This document shows positions 33,395-41,924 of a stretch of 64,000 bases of DNA, piece by piece. Under the pieces are notes generated by a model. That model ran no database searches. It worked only from the letters and a program-made list of their open reading frames with translations, and was not told where the DNA came from. The DNA is from Anderseniella sp039978075. GTDB taxonomy: Bacteria > Pseudomonadota > Alphaproteobacteria > Rhizobiales > Aestuariivirgaceae. The stretch lies in NCBI GenBank assembly GCA_039978075.1, contig JBDWCA010000002.1, positions 1,054,001-1,118,000 of the forward strand, in the 5' to 3' direction. The position numbers and the translations under genes are program-made. Every line of letters starts with the position of its first letter. The first letter of the stretch is position 1.

Positions 33395-33928
33395 CTAGCC
33401 TTGCCGGCTTGGTTCAGGGCCTCGCCAGTCCGGCAGAATATCTTCAATACGCAGTGTATTGGTGCCGGTATCGGCGTCAGCGAGTTTCGTGGCCGAACCT
33501 GTAACCAGCGCATCAACCGAGGACGAATTGAGCAGGTCGGAAATGCCCTTTCCGCCCGCGGCGTCTGGTCGAGGCATCTCGTTCACTTCATGATCAGTGC
33601 CGGAAACCGGCAACGCATCGTCCGCAGCAGAATGAGCGGCGTCGGCCGACATGCCCGTGCCATTGGCCCATTCATAAGCCAGCCGGATCGAATACTTGGC
33701 TTTGGCCTGGGCAACGGAAACGACATCACTCATCGCCGTACAGGTTAAAGGCTGCCGTTCGCAGAACGAACTGACATCGGTAAAGGTGCCAATGGCCACG
33801 GACACCAGTTGATGCGTCTGCAAATCCGCAGCCGGTGGCGGGTTTGTTGACAAAGTTGTGTCACTGGGCGGCATTGGCGCCAGTATCAGCGCCGCCATTC
33901 CCACTATTAAAATTCTTGTAATACCCAT
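33395..33928 (-). CDS. Exported DUF5330-like protein
   Basis: 177 aa from the ATG with GGGGA six bases upstream. A signal peptide (MGITRILIVGMAALILAPMP) precedes a mature domain with 'SSFCERQPLTCTA' and 'QAKAKYSIRLAYEW', which matches the DUF5330 family of rhizobial secreted proteins; the two cysteines likely form a disulfide. The C-terminal half is acidic and low in complexity. Function unknown. It is a single gene with its own terminator. Confidence 0.75.
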   Translation of the reverse strand: MGITRILIVGMAALILAPMPPSDTTLSTNPPPAADLQTHQLVSVAIGTFTDVSSFCERQPLTCTAMSDVVSVAQAKAKYSIRLAYEWANGTGMSADAAHSAADDALPVSGTDHEVNEMPRPDAAGGKGISDLLNSSSVDALVTGSATKLADADTGTNTLRIEDILPDWRGPEPSRQG

Positions 33929-34216
33929 ATTGTTCCCCATGACATTCGGTTGATCCAAATATTCATGGCGCCAATATGAGTATGTCATATTTCGTTCCGA
34001 TAAAATACATAAAAACTATTTGAATTGTATTTTAATAAAAATTGATTAGAATTTTAATCAAATTGTACAACAAGGCTCGCAGGTCAGCAGTTTTCGGGCT
34101 TTTCTGCGATATTCCCAAGCGAAATTATTGCTGTCAGGCAAGGCTGTGTTAACCCAGTTGTGGCATGACTTGAAATTCGACCCCGACAAAATTGCAAACC
34201 CATGACGGGAGGCTTG

Positions 34217-34981
34217 ATGAACCAGGATTACGACGATACCGACGAAATGCGCGAACCGCGCCATGGCGTCCTGATCGTTGGTGCTGGTTTGGCCGCTGTT
34301 CTGGCGGGCTCGGTATGGATGAATTTGCTGTCGGGCGAGCATGCCGTTTTTGAGCGCACAGCCGCCGCGCCGGCGCCGGTGATCGAGGAAGTGCTGCATG
34401 AAGCTCCGGCCGGCCGCAGTTCGGGGTACTTTCCGTCGGCCAGGGTGAATGTTGAGATCAAATCCTCATCTTCCCGACAGATTGCCGAAGACCCGCTTGC
34501 GCAGCTTATCTTGCAAACCGAAAACTCTGGTGAGCCGGAGATCCCGATGCCACCGGGTGTTGAGCCTGAGCCATCTCTTGTGCTTCTGGCACAACGTGAA
34601 CTGGCCTCGCTTGGGCTCTATTATGGCGTGGTGGATGGACTGGCCGGTGCCGATACCCGTGACGCGGTTCGTAAATACCAGGCTCTCAATGGTCTGGCTG
34701 TAACAGGCGCCGTGACGCGCCCGGTGCTTGATCACATTCAGTTCGCGCGCCGGCTAAGTGACGCCGGTAACACCAGTATCGCAGTGCATCAGGTCCAGTC
34801 CGCGCTGGCAAAGCTGGGGTATTCGCCGGGCAAGATCGATGGTCAGCTGGGCGAGCAGACAAAGATCGCCATTCGCACATTTGAGGCCGACAGAGGCTGG
34901 CCGGTTACCGGCGAGGTCTCAGACGAGCTGTTGCAGGAACTTCAGGGCACAAATGAGCAGGCCAGTATTGCCATTCAATAA
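34217..34981 (+). CDS. Membrane-anchored protein with two peptidoglycan-binding repeats
   Basis: 254 aa from the ATG with GGGAGG upstream. One N-terminal membrane anchor (about 18-38, 'VLIVGAGLAAVLAGSVWM'), a linker, and two PG_binding_1 repeats at about 117-165 ('LGLYYGVVDGLAGADTRDAV') and 187-240 ('LGYSPGKIDGQLGEQTKIAI'). It should sit in the inner membrane and hold the cell wall. No catalytic domain is attached. A DUF1491 gene follows after 42 bp in the same direction. Confidence 0.8.
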   Translation: MNQDYDDTDEMREPRHGVLIVGAGLAAVLAGSVWMNLLSGEHAVFERTAAAPAPVIEEVLHEAPAGRSSGYFPSARVNVEIKSSSSRQIAEDPLAQLILQTENSGEPEIPMPPGVEPEPSLVLLAQRELASLGLYYGVVDGLAGADTRDAVRKYQALNGLAVTGAVTRPVLDHIQFARRLSDAGNTSIAVHQVQSALAKLGYSPGKIDGQLGEQTKIAIRTFEADRGWPVTGEVSDELLQELQGTNEQASIAIQ

Positions 34982-35023
34982 ACCGGCGTCCCGCCCACCA
35001 GGTTATCTGGCAGGACATCCGCA

Positions 35024-35350
35024 ATGTCGGTAAAATCCGATATCTGGATCGCTGCCTATCGCAAGCGTTGCGATCTTGAGGCATTGCCATGTGTGGTTGT
35101 TCGCAAAGGTGCGCTGGATGCCGGCAGCATCTATGTCTGTATTCGAATCAGCGATGACGAAGTCTGGTTGATGGGTCCGCCGGCCGGGCCGCTGCTGGAT
35201 GACCTCGGTGACCGGATTTTTGAATCTCGCTTTGAGACCGCTGTGCCCCAGGGCCAGATTGATGACTATCTGGCCAGACAGGCCGGTTATGACCCGGATA
35301 TCTGGATTTTAGAGGTGGAAGACCGCGACGGCCAGGCCTTTCTGAGATAG
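35024..35350 (+). CDS. DUF1491 protein
   Basis: 108 aa. The family pattern is easy to see: 'IWIAAYRKRCDLEALPCVVVRKGALDAG' at the N-terminus and 'YLARQAGYDPDIWILEVEDRDG' at the C-terminus. It is a small conserved alphaproteobacterial protein of unknown function, usually next to peptidoglycan-binding or wall-related genes, as here. Confidence 0.88.
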   Translation: MSVKSDIWIAAYRKRCDLEALPCVVVRKGALDAGSIYVCIRISDDEVWLMGPPAGPLLDDLGDRIFESRFETAVPQGQIDDYLARQAGYDPDIWILEVEDRDGQAFLR

Positions 35351-35690
35351 GGCTGGAACCGGTGACAATTCATTTTAATGCCTTGCTTGTCACCAAGGTT
35401 AGTCAATTTTTAACCAAACCGGTTGCCTAATTGCATGTGTAGTTGCAATCAGAGGCCTCAAGGTGCCACCGGCAATGACAAATGTTTTGGATTTTTTGAC
35501 TCTGCACAGGAAGAGTACGCCGCGAAAGCCGGCGTCCAACGATGAATGTGAGGTCATTATTTTTCCCGGCGTGCGCAGGGAGCGTTGCGAAAGTGCGTTT
35601 GAACATCCCACCCGTGCATCCAGTGCAGAGCGGTCAGTTTAACGCTGACTTGCGGACGAAATCCCCAAATACATTTAAACCGGACAGGCT
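35351..35690. other. 340-bp stretch without a gene
   Basis: Between the DUF1491 gene and the convergent DUF1254/DUF1214 pair. I see no coding frame I would defend and no terminator with a U-tract; a short inverted repeat ATTGCA/TGCAAT is present near 35431-35450. Confidence 0.4.
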
Positions 35691-36248
35691 CTAGCTGCTG
35701 GCCAGCGAGCATGAGGTGTTCTGCAACGCCTCCGCAGATCTTGCAGCTTCAAGCTGGTTTGCCGCTGCTGAGCGAATGACTACAATGCCGGTCTGGGTGC
35801 CTGTCAGCACAGTAATTGAATTAATGCTGCTACCAACCGAATTTGCTGCGTTCACGATGGCTTCCGGATCCGGGTCGTCGTCGTACAGGTACAGGCTGAA
35901 TTGCTTGCGGGGCGCCTGCTGATCGTTCAGCGTGTAAATGGTTCCACCGCGCGTATTATAGACCTCCAGGGCCCAGTATTGATCAGGCACTCGCGCATTG
36001 ATGCGGAGCGGTCCGGTAGACAGGTCAAACAGGCAAATGGCGTAGGTCAGTTCGCCTGGATACTCCGCAACGCTGGCCGCCGCCGTTCCGGGAACCGCCG
36101 GTGTCAGCTTGTTGATGCCGTTTTCTGTGAGAATCGTCTCCAGCTTCGTTTGAAACTGTTGCGATGGCACAAACAGAATATAGCAGAGATGAGCTGCAAT
36201 TGCCGTCAGCACGGTGAACAGAGCCCAAAATGTCCTGGTTGACGTCAT
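35691..36248 (-). CDS. DUF1254-family membrane-anchored protein
   Basis: 185 aa. One N-terminal membrane helix ('FWALFTVLTAIAAHLCYILFV'), then a periplasmic domain with 'CLFDLSTGPLRINARVPDQYWALEVYNTRGGTIYTLND', as in the short DUF1254 proteins of Rhizobiales. Function unknown. The start used here overlaps the stop of the DUF1214 gene (ATGA), so the two are co-translated and probably act together in the envelope. Confidence 0.8.
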   Translation of the reverse strand: MTSTRTFWALFTVLTAIAAHLCYILFVPSQQFQTKLETILTENGINKLTPAVPGTAAASVAEYPGELTYAICLFDLSTGPLRINARVPDQYWALEVYNTRGGTIYTLNDQQAPRKQFSLYLYDDDPDPEAIVNAANSVGSSINSITVLTGTQTGIVVIRSAAANQLEAARSAEALQNTSCSLASS

Positions 36249-36805
36249 GAGCACGATACCCGTGTCAGACTGGGCAGTCCAAGCGCACCGCTGCCGGTTC
36301 CCTGTGCCGTTATCGTGTCGCCGTCATACAAACGAAACACAACCCGCGGATCGTCGGTATTCGACATGCGCAGCCAATTGCCCGGTTGAGGTGAGGTGGA
36401 CAGCAGGACGGTGACTTTTTCGCCCATCGAAATTACATCGTTCTGGGTCAGCACTTGTTGTGCGCTGCCGGAATTTCCCGTCAGGGATATTGACCAGCGG
36501 CGTGCCGTCGGCCTGTCCACGGACATCAGATAGGTACAGTCTTCCGTCAACTTGTCGCCCCCATCATCTTCGTTGCGGTAAAAAGTCAGCACTTCGCTGA
36601 AGTGCTCCGGCAACTGGCCATTGGCGATGAATTTTGCCTGTGTATAAGGATTGTTTGCAGGATTTCCAGCGACAGGCCAGTTGTTCCAGTTGCCGTATTT
36701 ATGAGCGAAGAAAGGGCTCTGTTCAGTCGTCATGTAGCGTGCGCTGACAATGCCGACAGTAACACCAACCAGAACACTCACCGCAAACCTGACTGATGGA
36801 TTCAT
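36245..36805 (-). CDS. DUF1214-family membrane-anchored protein
   Basis: 186 aa. N-terminal membrane helix ('FAVSVLVGVTVGIVSARYM') and a periplasmic DUF1214 domain with 'NPYTQAKFIANGQLP' and 'EVLTFYRNEDDGGDKLTEDCTYLMS'. It is the first gene of the DUF1214-DUF1254 pair. In longer homologues both domains are found in one protein, which supports a joint role; the activity is unknown. Confidence 0.82.
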   Translation of the reverse strand: MNPSVRFAVSVLVGVTVGIVSARYMTTEQSPFFAHKYGNWNNWPVAGNPANNPYTQAKFIANGQLPEHFSEVLTFYRNEDDGGDKLTEDCTYLMSVDRPTARRWSISLTGNSGSAQQVLTQNDVISMGEKVTVLLSTSPQPGNWLRMSNTDDPRVVFRLYDGDTITAQGTGSGALGLPSLTRVSCS

Positions 36806-36944
36806 GTTTCTACAACGCTGGTAAAGGGTCCGGTTTTCGGTGAAATAACGTCCACGCCATAAGCCGGTTCAAATTCTCATACACCTTTATAGTCCATAGC
36901 GCCGCAAGGTGTGATCAGAATCAACCTGGTCCACAAGGTTTTTT

Positions 36945-39188
36945 TTAACGTGACTGCAGCAGTTGGCGCAATCTCTGAGAATTACGTTTGCGAACATTTC
37001 CCCTGCGGCGACGCCGTTTTTCAGCGCGACGGTTCCTCGCCGAACGGCGCACTTTTTTTGCCCTGTTTGATTTGATAACCTTGAGCTTGCTGTCTTCGTT
37101 CTTGAACAGGGTGAACATGTCTCGCAATACGTTGACTACGGCATCCTCGCCTGATCCGTCATCGGATCCGTCTGTCTGGATTGCTTCATCGGTCTGTACG
37201 GCTGCAACCTCAACTTCAGGACCGCCGATATTGTCCAGCGTATTGCGGTTGTTCTCAAGGAACGCAAAGTGCTCTTCTTCGGCAGGCAGGCCGATAAGCG
37301 ATATCGGCCTCTTGGCCCTGTCCGCCCGCAACATATAGGCTTTCCAGGTCCGTGCCGGGATCGAACCGCCGGTGGCTCTGCGGGTCGGCGTGTAATCGTC
37401 ATTGCCGTACCAAACACCCGTGACATACTTGCCCGTGAAACCGACGAACCAGGCGTCACGGTAACTTTGGGTCGTGCCGGTTTTACCGGCTGCCGGTGTA
37501 TAGCCCAGGTCGGCGCGCCGGGCGGTGCCGGCTTTAATCACCTGACCCATCATGCGGGTGAGGTCGCCGGCAACAGACGCGGGAATGACCTGGCGGTCGG
37601 GCGGTGCATGGCGCCTGCGGTTGTAAATGATCTCGCCCGAAGTGCGGCGGATTTCCAGCACAGTGTGCGGGTTGCTCAATCTGCCGCCATTGGCGAATGT
37701 TGCATATCCCCGGGTGATGTCGAGAACCGTCATGCCGTTCGCACCGAGAACCATGGACGGTACAGACAAAAGTTCAGCCTGAACACCGACACGCTTTGCG
37801 GCCTCGATGATTTTCTTGCGCCCGATCTGGGCCATGATGCGAACCGGAACAGTGTTGTACGACTTTGCCAGCGCGGTGATCAGATTTGTGCGGCCCGCAT
37901 AGCGGTGTGAGTAGTTTCTTGGCGACCACCTGCCGATGCTTATCGGCGCATCGACAATGGATGTCTCCGGCGTCATGCCATCGAGCAGGGCGGCCAGGTA
38001 AACGAACGGCTTGAATGCGGATCCGGGCTGGCGCAATGCATCGGTGGCCCGGTTGAACTGGCTTTCTTCGTAGTTGTTGCCGCCAACGATGGCTTTTACG
38101 GCACCGCTCGGCGTCATGGATACCAGGGCTGCCTGGCTAGCATTGTAGCGTTCACCCTCCGCCTTCAGCATGTTGGTGGTCTCCAGCTTTGCAGCTTTTT
38201 GCATCGCCAGATCAATTGTGGTCTTGACCTCTACAACATAATCATCCGTCAGGTTTTGCTCTTCCATGACGGCGAGCGTTTCCTTGTAGGCCCAGTCAAG
38301 AAAGTAATTGGGGCTTGCAAAGATGTCGTTTTCGATGGCCTTGGCCGGGTTTTGGGTCGCGTCCAGGAACTGACCTTGTGTGATGTAACCGACATCCAGC
38401 ATGCGGCCCAGAACCACGGTTGCCCGCCCGATAGCGGCTTCGCGATTGGCATGCGGGGCGTAACTTGACGGCGCCTTGAACAGGCCGGCCAGAATGGCGG
38501 CTTCAGGCAGGTTCACATCCCGGACGGATTTGCCGAAATAAAATTGCGTAGCTGCTTCCATGCCGTAGGTGCCGCCACCGAGATAGGTGCGGTCTAGATA
38601 CAGTTTGAGGATTTCAGCCTTGCTAAGCCGTGCCTCGATCCACAACGCCAGGAACGCTTCATGTACTTTTCGCCGCAAGGAGCGTTCCGGCGACAGAAAC
38701 AGGTTCTTGGCGAGCTGCTGGGTCAGGGTTGAGCCGCCCTGAACGACATTCTGGGCCTTGGCATTGGCAATCATGGCTCGGAAGGTGCCGACCACGTCAA
38801 CGCCGAAATGCTGGAAAAAACGGACGTCTTCGGTCGCCAGAACCGCCTTGATCAGGTGCGGCGGTACTTCTTCCAGCGGAATGGCATCATCCTGCAGGAC
38901 ACCGCGCTTGCCGATTATTTCACCATTGATGTCAGTGAAGGTTACCGCGTACTGGCGGCCTGAATTCCATATGTCGTCGGTTTCATTGAGTGTTGGCAGG
39001 GCGACCGTGATAACCCCGAGCGCAAAGACGGTGCCGAATGTCGCGGCATCATCAAACAAATCAACTATGACCCGCTTGATACCGGTTACCCTAAAGCGCA
39101 TCAGAAACTGGGAATAGGCAATCCAGCCGCGCCTCAGACCATCGTATAACTCGAAGGCATGGTGGGAAAACAATTCATCCAGTTTCAT
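36945..39188 (-). CDS. Penicillin-binding protein 1A family, with basic C-terminal tail
   Basis: 747 aa from the ATG at 39188; a TTG start 14 codons earlier is possible. Order: cytoplasmic N-terminus, one membrane helix (about 55-75), GT51 transglycosylase ('ATEDVRFFQHFGVD', 'QGGSTLTQQLAKNLFL'), then a transpeptidase domain with the active serine in 'PGSAFKPF', 'SYN' and 'KTGTTQS'. It builds glycan strands and cross-links them in the periplasm. After the transpeptidase domain comes an acidic stretch and then a last ~45 residues extremely rich in Arg/Lys (including 'EKRRRRRG'), which is unusual and may bind anionic wall or membrane polymers. Confidence 0.9.
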   Translation of the reverse strand: MKLDELFSHHAFELYDGLRRGWIAYSQFLMRFRVTGIKRVIVDLFDDAATFGTVFALGVITVALPTLNETDDIWNSGRQYAVTFTDINGEIIGKRGVLQDDAIPLEEVPPHLIKAVLATEDVRFFQHFGVDVVGTFRAMIANAKAQNVVQGGSTLTQQLAKNLFLSPERSLRRKVHEAFLALWIEARLSKAEILKLYLDRTYLGGGTYGMEAATQFYFGKSVRDVNLPEAAILAGLFKAPSSYAPHANREAAIGRATVVLGRMLDVGYITQGQFLDATQNPAKAIENDIFASPNYFLDWAYKETLAVMEEQNLTDDYVVEVKTTIDLAMQKAAKLETTNMLKAEGERYNASQAALVSMTPSGAVKAIVGGNNYEESQFNRATDALRQPGSAFKPFVYLAALLDGMTPETSIVDAPISIGRWSPRNYSHRYAGRTNLITALAKSYNTVPVRIMAQIGRKKIIEAAKRVGVQAELLSVPSMVLGANGMTVLDITRGYATFANGGRLSNPHTVLEIRRTSGEIIYNRRRHAPPDRQVIPASVAGDLTRMMGQVIKAGTARRADLGYTPAAGKTGTTQSYRDAWFVGFTGKYVTGVWYGNDDYTPTRRATGGSIPARTWKAYMLRADRAKRPISLIGLPAEEEHFAFLENNRNTLDNIGGPEVEVAAVQTDEAIQTDGSDDGSGEDAVVNVLRDMFTLFKNEDSKLKVIKSNRAKKVRRSARNRRAEKRRRRRGNVRKRNSQRLRQLLQSR

Positions 39189-39423
39189 GAAGAACTGGAA
39201 CAATTTCCTCAGTATAGAATTGTCAATCAATCTCTTGCTTCCGGTATTGCCAGGTGCTGTGATGAGCCATCGTCAAACAGTATTGTCAGTCGAAGTGTGC
39301 TCATATGTGTTACGCCAGCCGAGCCTGCCGAATTGAATACATGGTCCGGATCCCGCCAAGAACCTAACTTAAAACAGATATTTGAACAACTTTCCACCTT
39401 CACAAGATCTTGAGTGCCGAAAC

Positions 39424-39867
39424 ATGAATTCCTCAGCCCCGTTTTGGGAAGTCAAGAAACTCAAGGACATGTCGCGCAGGGAATGGGAATCTCTGTGCGA
39501 TGGATGCGGCCGCTGCTGCCTCGTCAAGCTGGAAGATGAAGATACCGGTGATATATATACTACCGACGTGAGCTGCAAGCTGCTCAATTGCCAGACCTGC
39601 CGCTGCAAGAGCTATGCAAACCGGCATGATGTCGTGGATGATTGCATCAAGCTGGATCCTGCCAATGTCACTGAACTTGGCTGGCTGCCCGATACCTGCG
39701 CCTATCGGCTGATCTGGGAAGAAAAACCGCTGTACGCCTGGCACCCCCTGATTTCGGGAACACCGGACAGTGTGCACACGGCCGGCATTTCAGTGCGCGG
39801 CAAGGTAACCAGCGAAGATCAGGTGGCGCTGGAAGACCTGCCATCACGGATATGCGACTGGCCCTAG
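39424..39867 (+). CDS. YcgN-family cysteine cluster protein (UPF0260)
   Basis: 147 aa from the ATG. Conserved cysteines lie in 'CDGCGRCCLVKLED', 'SCKLLNCQTCRCKSY' and 'PDTCAYRL', the pattern of the YcgN/YkgJ group, which probably binds a metal or iron-sulfur cluster. The family-typical 'PLYAWHPLISGTPDSVHTAGIS' is intact. Function unknown. It is divergent from the PBP1A gene. Confidence 0.88.
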   Translation: MNSSAPFWEVKKLKDMSRREWESLCDGCGRCCLVKLEDEDTGDIYTTDVSCKLLNCQTCRCKSYANRHDVVDDCIKLDPANVTELGWLPDTCAYRLIWEEKPLYAWHPLISGTPDSVHTAGISVRGKVTSEDQVALEDLPSRICDWP

Positions 39868-39992
39868 GACCGTTCAGACCCAGGTAGCAACGTATCAGGG
39901 TGAAGGGCCCTGGTCATCTGGACGATTTCCAAACCGGCAGTTCTTGCTCTAGTCTGCTGGCCGATTGAATTTCTCTGGCTGGTGGTACCCCC

Positions 39993-40667
39993 ATGAATGT
40001 TGAAGATGCAGCACGCGGACGATACAGCTGCCGTGCATTTCTTGCCGACAAACCGGTAGATCGCAAAACGGTTGAAGAGCTTCTCAACATAGCAGCGACG
40101 GCTCCGTCGGGCGGAAACCTTCAACCCTGGCACGTGATCGCGCTGAGCGGCCCGCCGCTTGCGGCCCTTATCGATGATGTGAAAGCACAGGTCGGTGACC
40201 TGCCGCGTGGCGAGGGCAGTGAGTACCGCATTTACCCGCAAGACCTGAAGCAGCCGTACTTTGACAGGCGCCACAAGTGCGGTGAGGATCTGTATGCCAC
40301 CATTGGCGTCGGGCGTGAGGACAAGCCGGGACGGATGAAACAGTTTCGCCGCAACATCGAACTTTTCTCGGCCCCGGTTGGCCTGTTTGTCTATCTCGAC
40401 CGCCAGATGCAACCCGGCCAATGGTCGGATGCAGGCATGTTTATCCAGACATTGATGCTGGCGGCAAGCGCGCGCGGGCTTGCGACATGCGGCCAGGAAT
40501 TCTGGGCCATGTGGCATAAATCGGTCGCCCGCTACACCGATCCGTCGGAAGACTGGATGTTGTTTTGCGGTATTGCACTTGGTGTCCCCGACCCGGAAGC
40601 GCCGATAAACTCGCTGAAAACCGATCGTGCGCCAGTGTCGGAGTTTGCCCGTTTTGAGGGCTTTTGA
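39993..40667 (+). CDS. Nitroreductase-family FMN oxidoreductase
   Basis: 224 aa. FMN-binding signatures are clear: 'RYSCRAFLADKP' near the start, 'ATAPSGGNLQPWHV' around 34-47 and 'GLATCGQEFWAMWHK' near 160-174. Such enzymes reduce nitroaromatics, quinones or enones with NAD(P)H in the cytoplasm. It stands between the YcgN gene and the small exported protein, about 75 bp upstream of the latter, without an obvious terminator. Confidence 0.9.
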   Translation: MNVEDAARGRYSCRAFLADKPVDRKTVEELLNIAATAPSGGNLQPWHVIALSGPPLAALIDDVKAQVGDLPRGEGSEYRIYPQDLKQPYFDRRHKCGEDLYATIGVGREDKPGRMKQFRRNIELFSAPVGLFVYLDRQMQPGQWSDAGMFIQTLMLAASARGLATCGQEFWAMWHKSVARYTDPSEDWMLFCGIALGVPDPEAPINSLKTDRAPVSEFARFEGF

Positions 40668-40742
40668 GGTGTGTATTTGAGTGTTCATCACGTGTTCATG
40701 TGCGATAATGCATGGTCCGGCTCGAAATCGGCACCCCATGAA

Positions 40743-41201
40743 GTGAGCAAATTGAAAAAGCTATTGATAATATTGATTTGCCTGGTGATAGGCACAGGCA
40801 CTGCAGGCGTTTCAGCGTCCGCAGCGCCTGTGATGTCGATGACGCAATCCTCCATTCTGGAAAACATGACCGGACGTGCGGCGGCAGATGCCGCCGACAC
40901 TTTGCCTCTTTTGGACGCGACCGGCGGTTTCAGGCTGCAACGGGCTATTGGCAGGCGCGCGGATCGGGCGCTCAGGAAGCGCCGCAATCTTGGCAGGCAA
41001 GGTGATTTTTCCGCCGGTGCACCGCTCATTCGGGTGGCTGGCGCGTCCAGTGCAAAGCGCGCTGCCGAGCGCGCTGCCGGCGGACGTGCGGTCAGGGTGG
41101 TCAAAAAAGGTGGCAGGTTTATAGTCACCGTGGTATCGGGCGGTAGTGCCAGGCGTTGCGTCGTGGACGCAAAAAGCGGACAGGTTCTGGGCTGCCGCTA
41201 G
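40743..41201 (+). CDS. Basic exported protein with PepSY-like end, upstream of feuPQ
   Basis: 152 aa from a GTG. A signal peptide (LLIILICLVIGTGTAGVSASA) is followed by an Arg/Ala-rich middle and a C-terminal segment 'VRVVKKGGRFIVTVVSGGSA' leading to 'VVDAKSGQVLGCR', which looks like the last strands of a PepSY domain. It lies about 50 bp upstream of a two-component pair resembling feuPQ. In Sinorhizobium a small exported protein, FeuN, next to feuPQ restrains the FeuQ kinase; this protein is longer, but position and location suggest the same kind of role. The homology itself is not demonstrated. Confidence 0.65.
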   Translation: MSKLKKLLIILICLVIGTGTAGVSASAAPVMSMTQSSILENMTGRAAADAADTLPLLDATGGFRLQRAIGRRADRALRKRRNLGRQGDFSAGAPLIRVAGASSAKRAAERAAGGRAVRVVKKGGRFIVTVVSGGSARRCVVDAKSGQVLGCR

Positions 41202-41252
41202 GGTTTTGTCCTGGATCAAGATGGCTGGGTGACCTGAACAAGCGAGGATGGT

Positions 41253-41924
41253 GTGCGTTTACTGGTAGTTGAAGATGATCCGGATCTGAACCGGCAATTG
41301 GTGACGGCGCTTGGTGACGCGGGCTATGCCGTCGACACCGCATCCGATGGCGAAGAAGGCCATTTTCTCGGTGATACAGAACCGTATGATGCCGTCATTC
41401 TCGATATTGGCCTGCCTGTGATGGACGGGGTCTCGGTGCTGGAAAACTGGCGTCGTGACGGCCGCAAGATGCCGGTGCTCATCCTGACTGCCCGTGACCG
41501 CTGGAGTGACAAGGTTGCAGGCTTTGATGCCGGTGCAGATGATTATGTTGCCAAGCCGTTTCACATGGAAGAAGTGCTGGCCCGGGTTCGCGCCCTGCTG
41601 CGTCGGGCCTCAGGCAATGCATCATCCGAAATGACCTGTGGAGACCTGGCGCTTGATACCAGCAGTGCCCGGGTCACGGTGGACGGCGGCGCGATCAAGC
41701 TGACCTCACTTGAGTTCCGCCTGCTCAGCTACATGATGCATCACAAGGGCAAGGTCATTTCCCGTACCGAACTGGTCGAGCATCTTTATGATCAGGATTT
41801 TGATCGTGACTCCAACACGATCGAAGTGTTTGTCGGCAGGCTTCGCAAGAAGCTGGGCATTGATGTATTGAAGACCGTTCGTGGTCTTGGCTATTGCCTG
41901 TCAGAGCCGGATGATCAGTCGTAG
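41253..41924 (+). CDS. feuP: OmpR-family response regulator, FeuP/PhoP-like
   Basis: 223 aa starting with GTG (GAGGA upstream). Receiver domain with acidic pocket Glu7-Asp8-Asp9, phosphorylation site Asp51 ('VILDIGLPVMDG') and Lys in 'VAKPFH', then a winged-helix OmpR DNA-binding domain ('LTSLEFRLLSYMMHHKGKVIS'). Length equals that of Sinorhizobium FeuP, as I recall it. FeuP activates cyclic glucan export and osmoadaptation genes there. The kinase start lies inside its last codons, so both are co-translated. Confidence 0.75.
   Translation: MRLLVVEDDPDLNRQLVTALGDAGYAVDTASDGEEGHFLGDTEPYDAVILDIGLPVMDGVSVLENWRRDGRKMPVLILTARDRWSDKVAGFDAGADDYVAKPFHMEEVLARVRALLRRASGNASSEMTCGDLALDTSSARVTVDGGAIKLTSLEFRLLSYMMHHKGKVISRTELVEHLYDQDFDRDSNTIEVFVGRLRKKLGIDVLKTVRGLGYCLSEPDDQS

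Noticed and set aside
36923..36945. AACCT-N8-AGGTT hairpin followed by T-run on the plus strand
   Set aside because: It would end plus-strand transcription, but both flanking genes read on the minus strand and no plus-strand gene precedes it.
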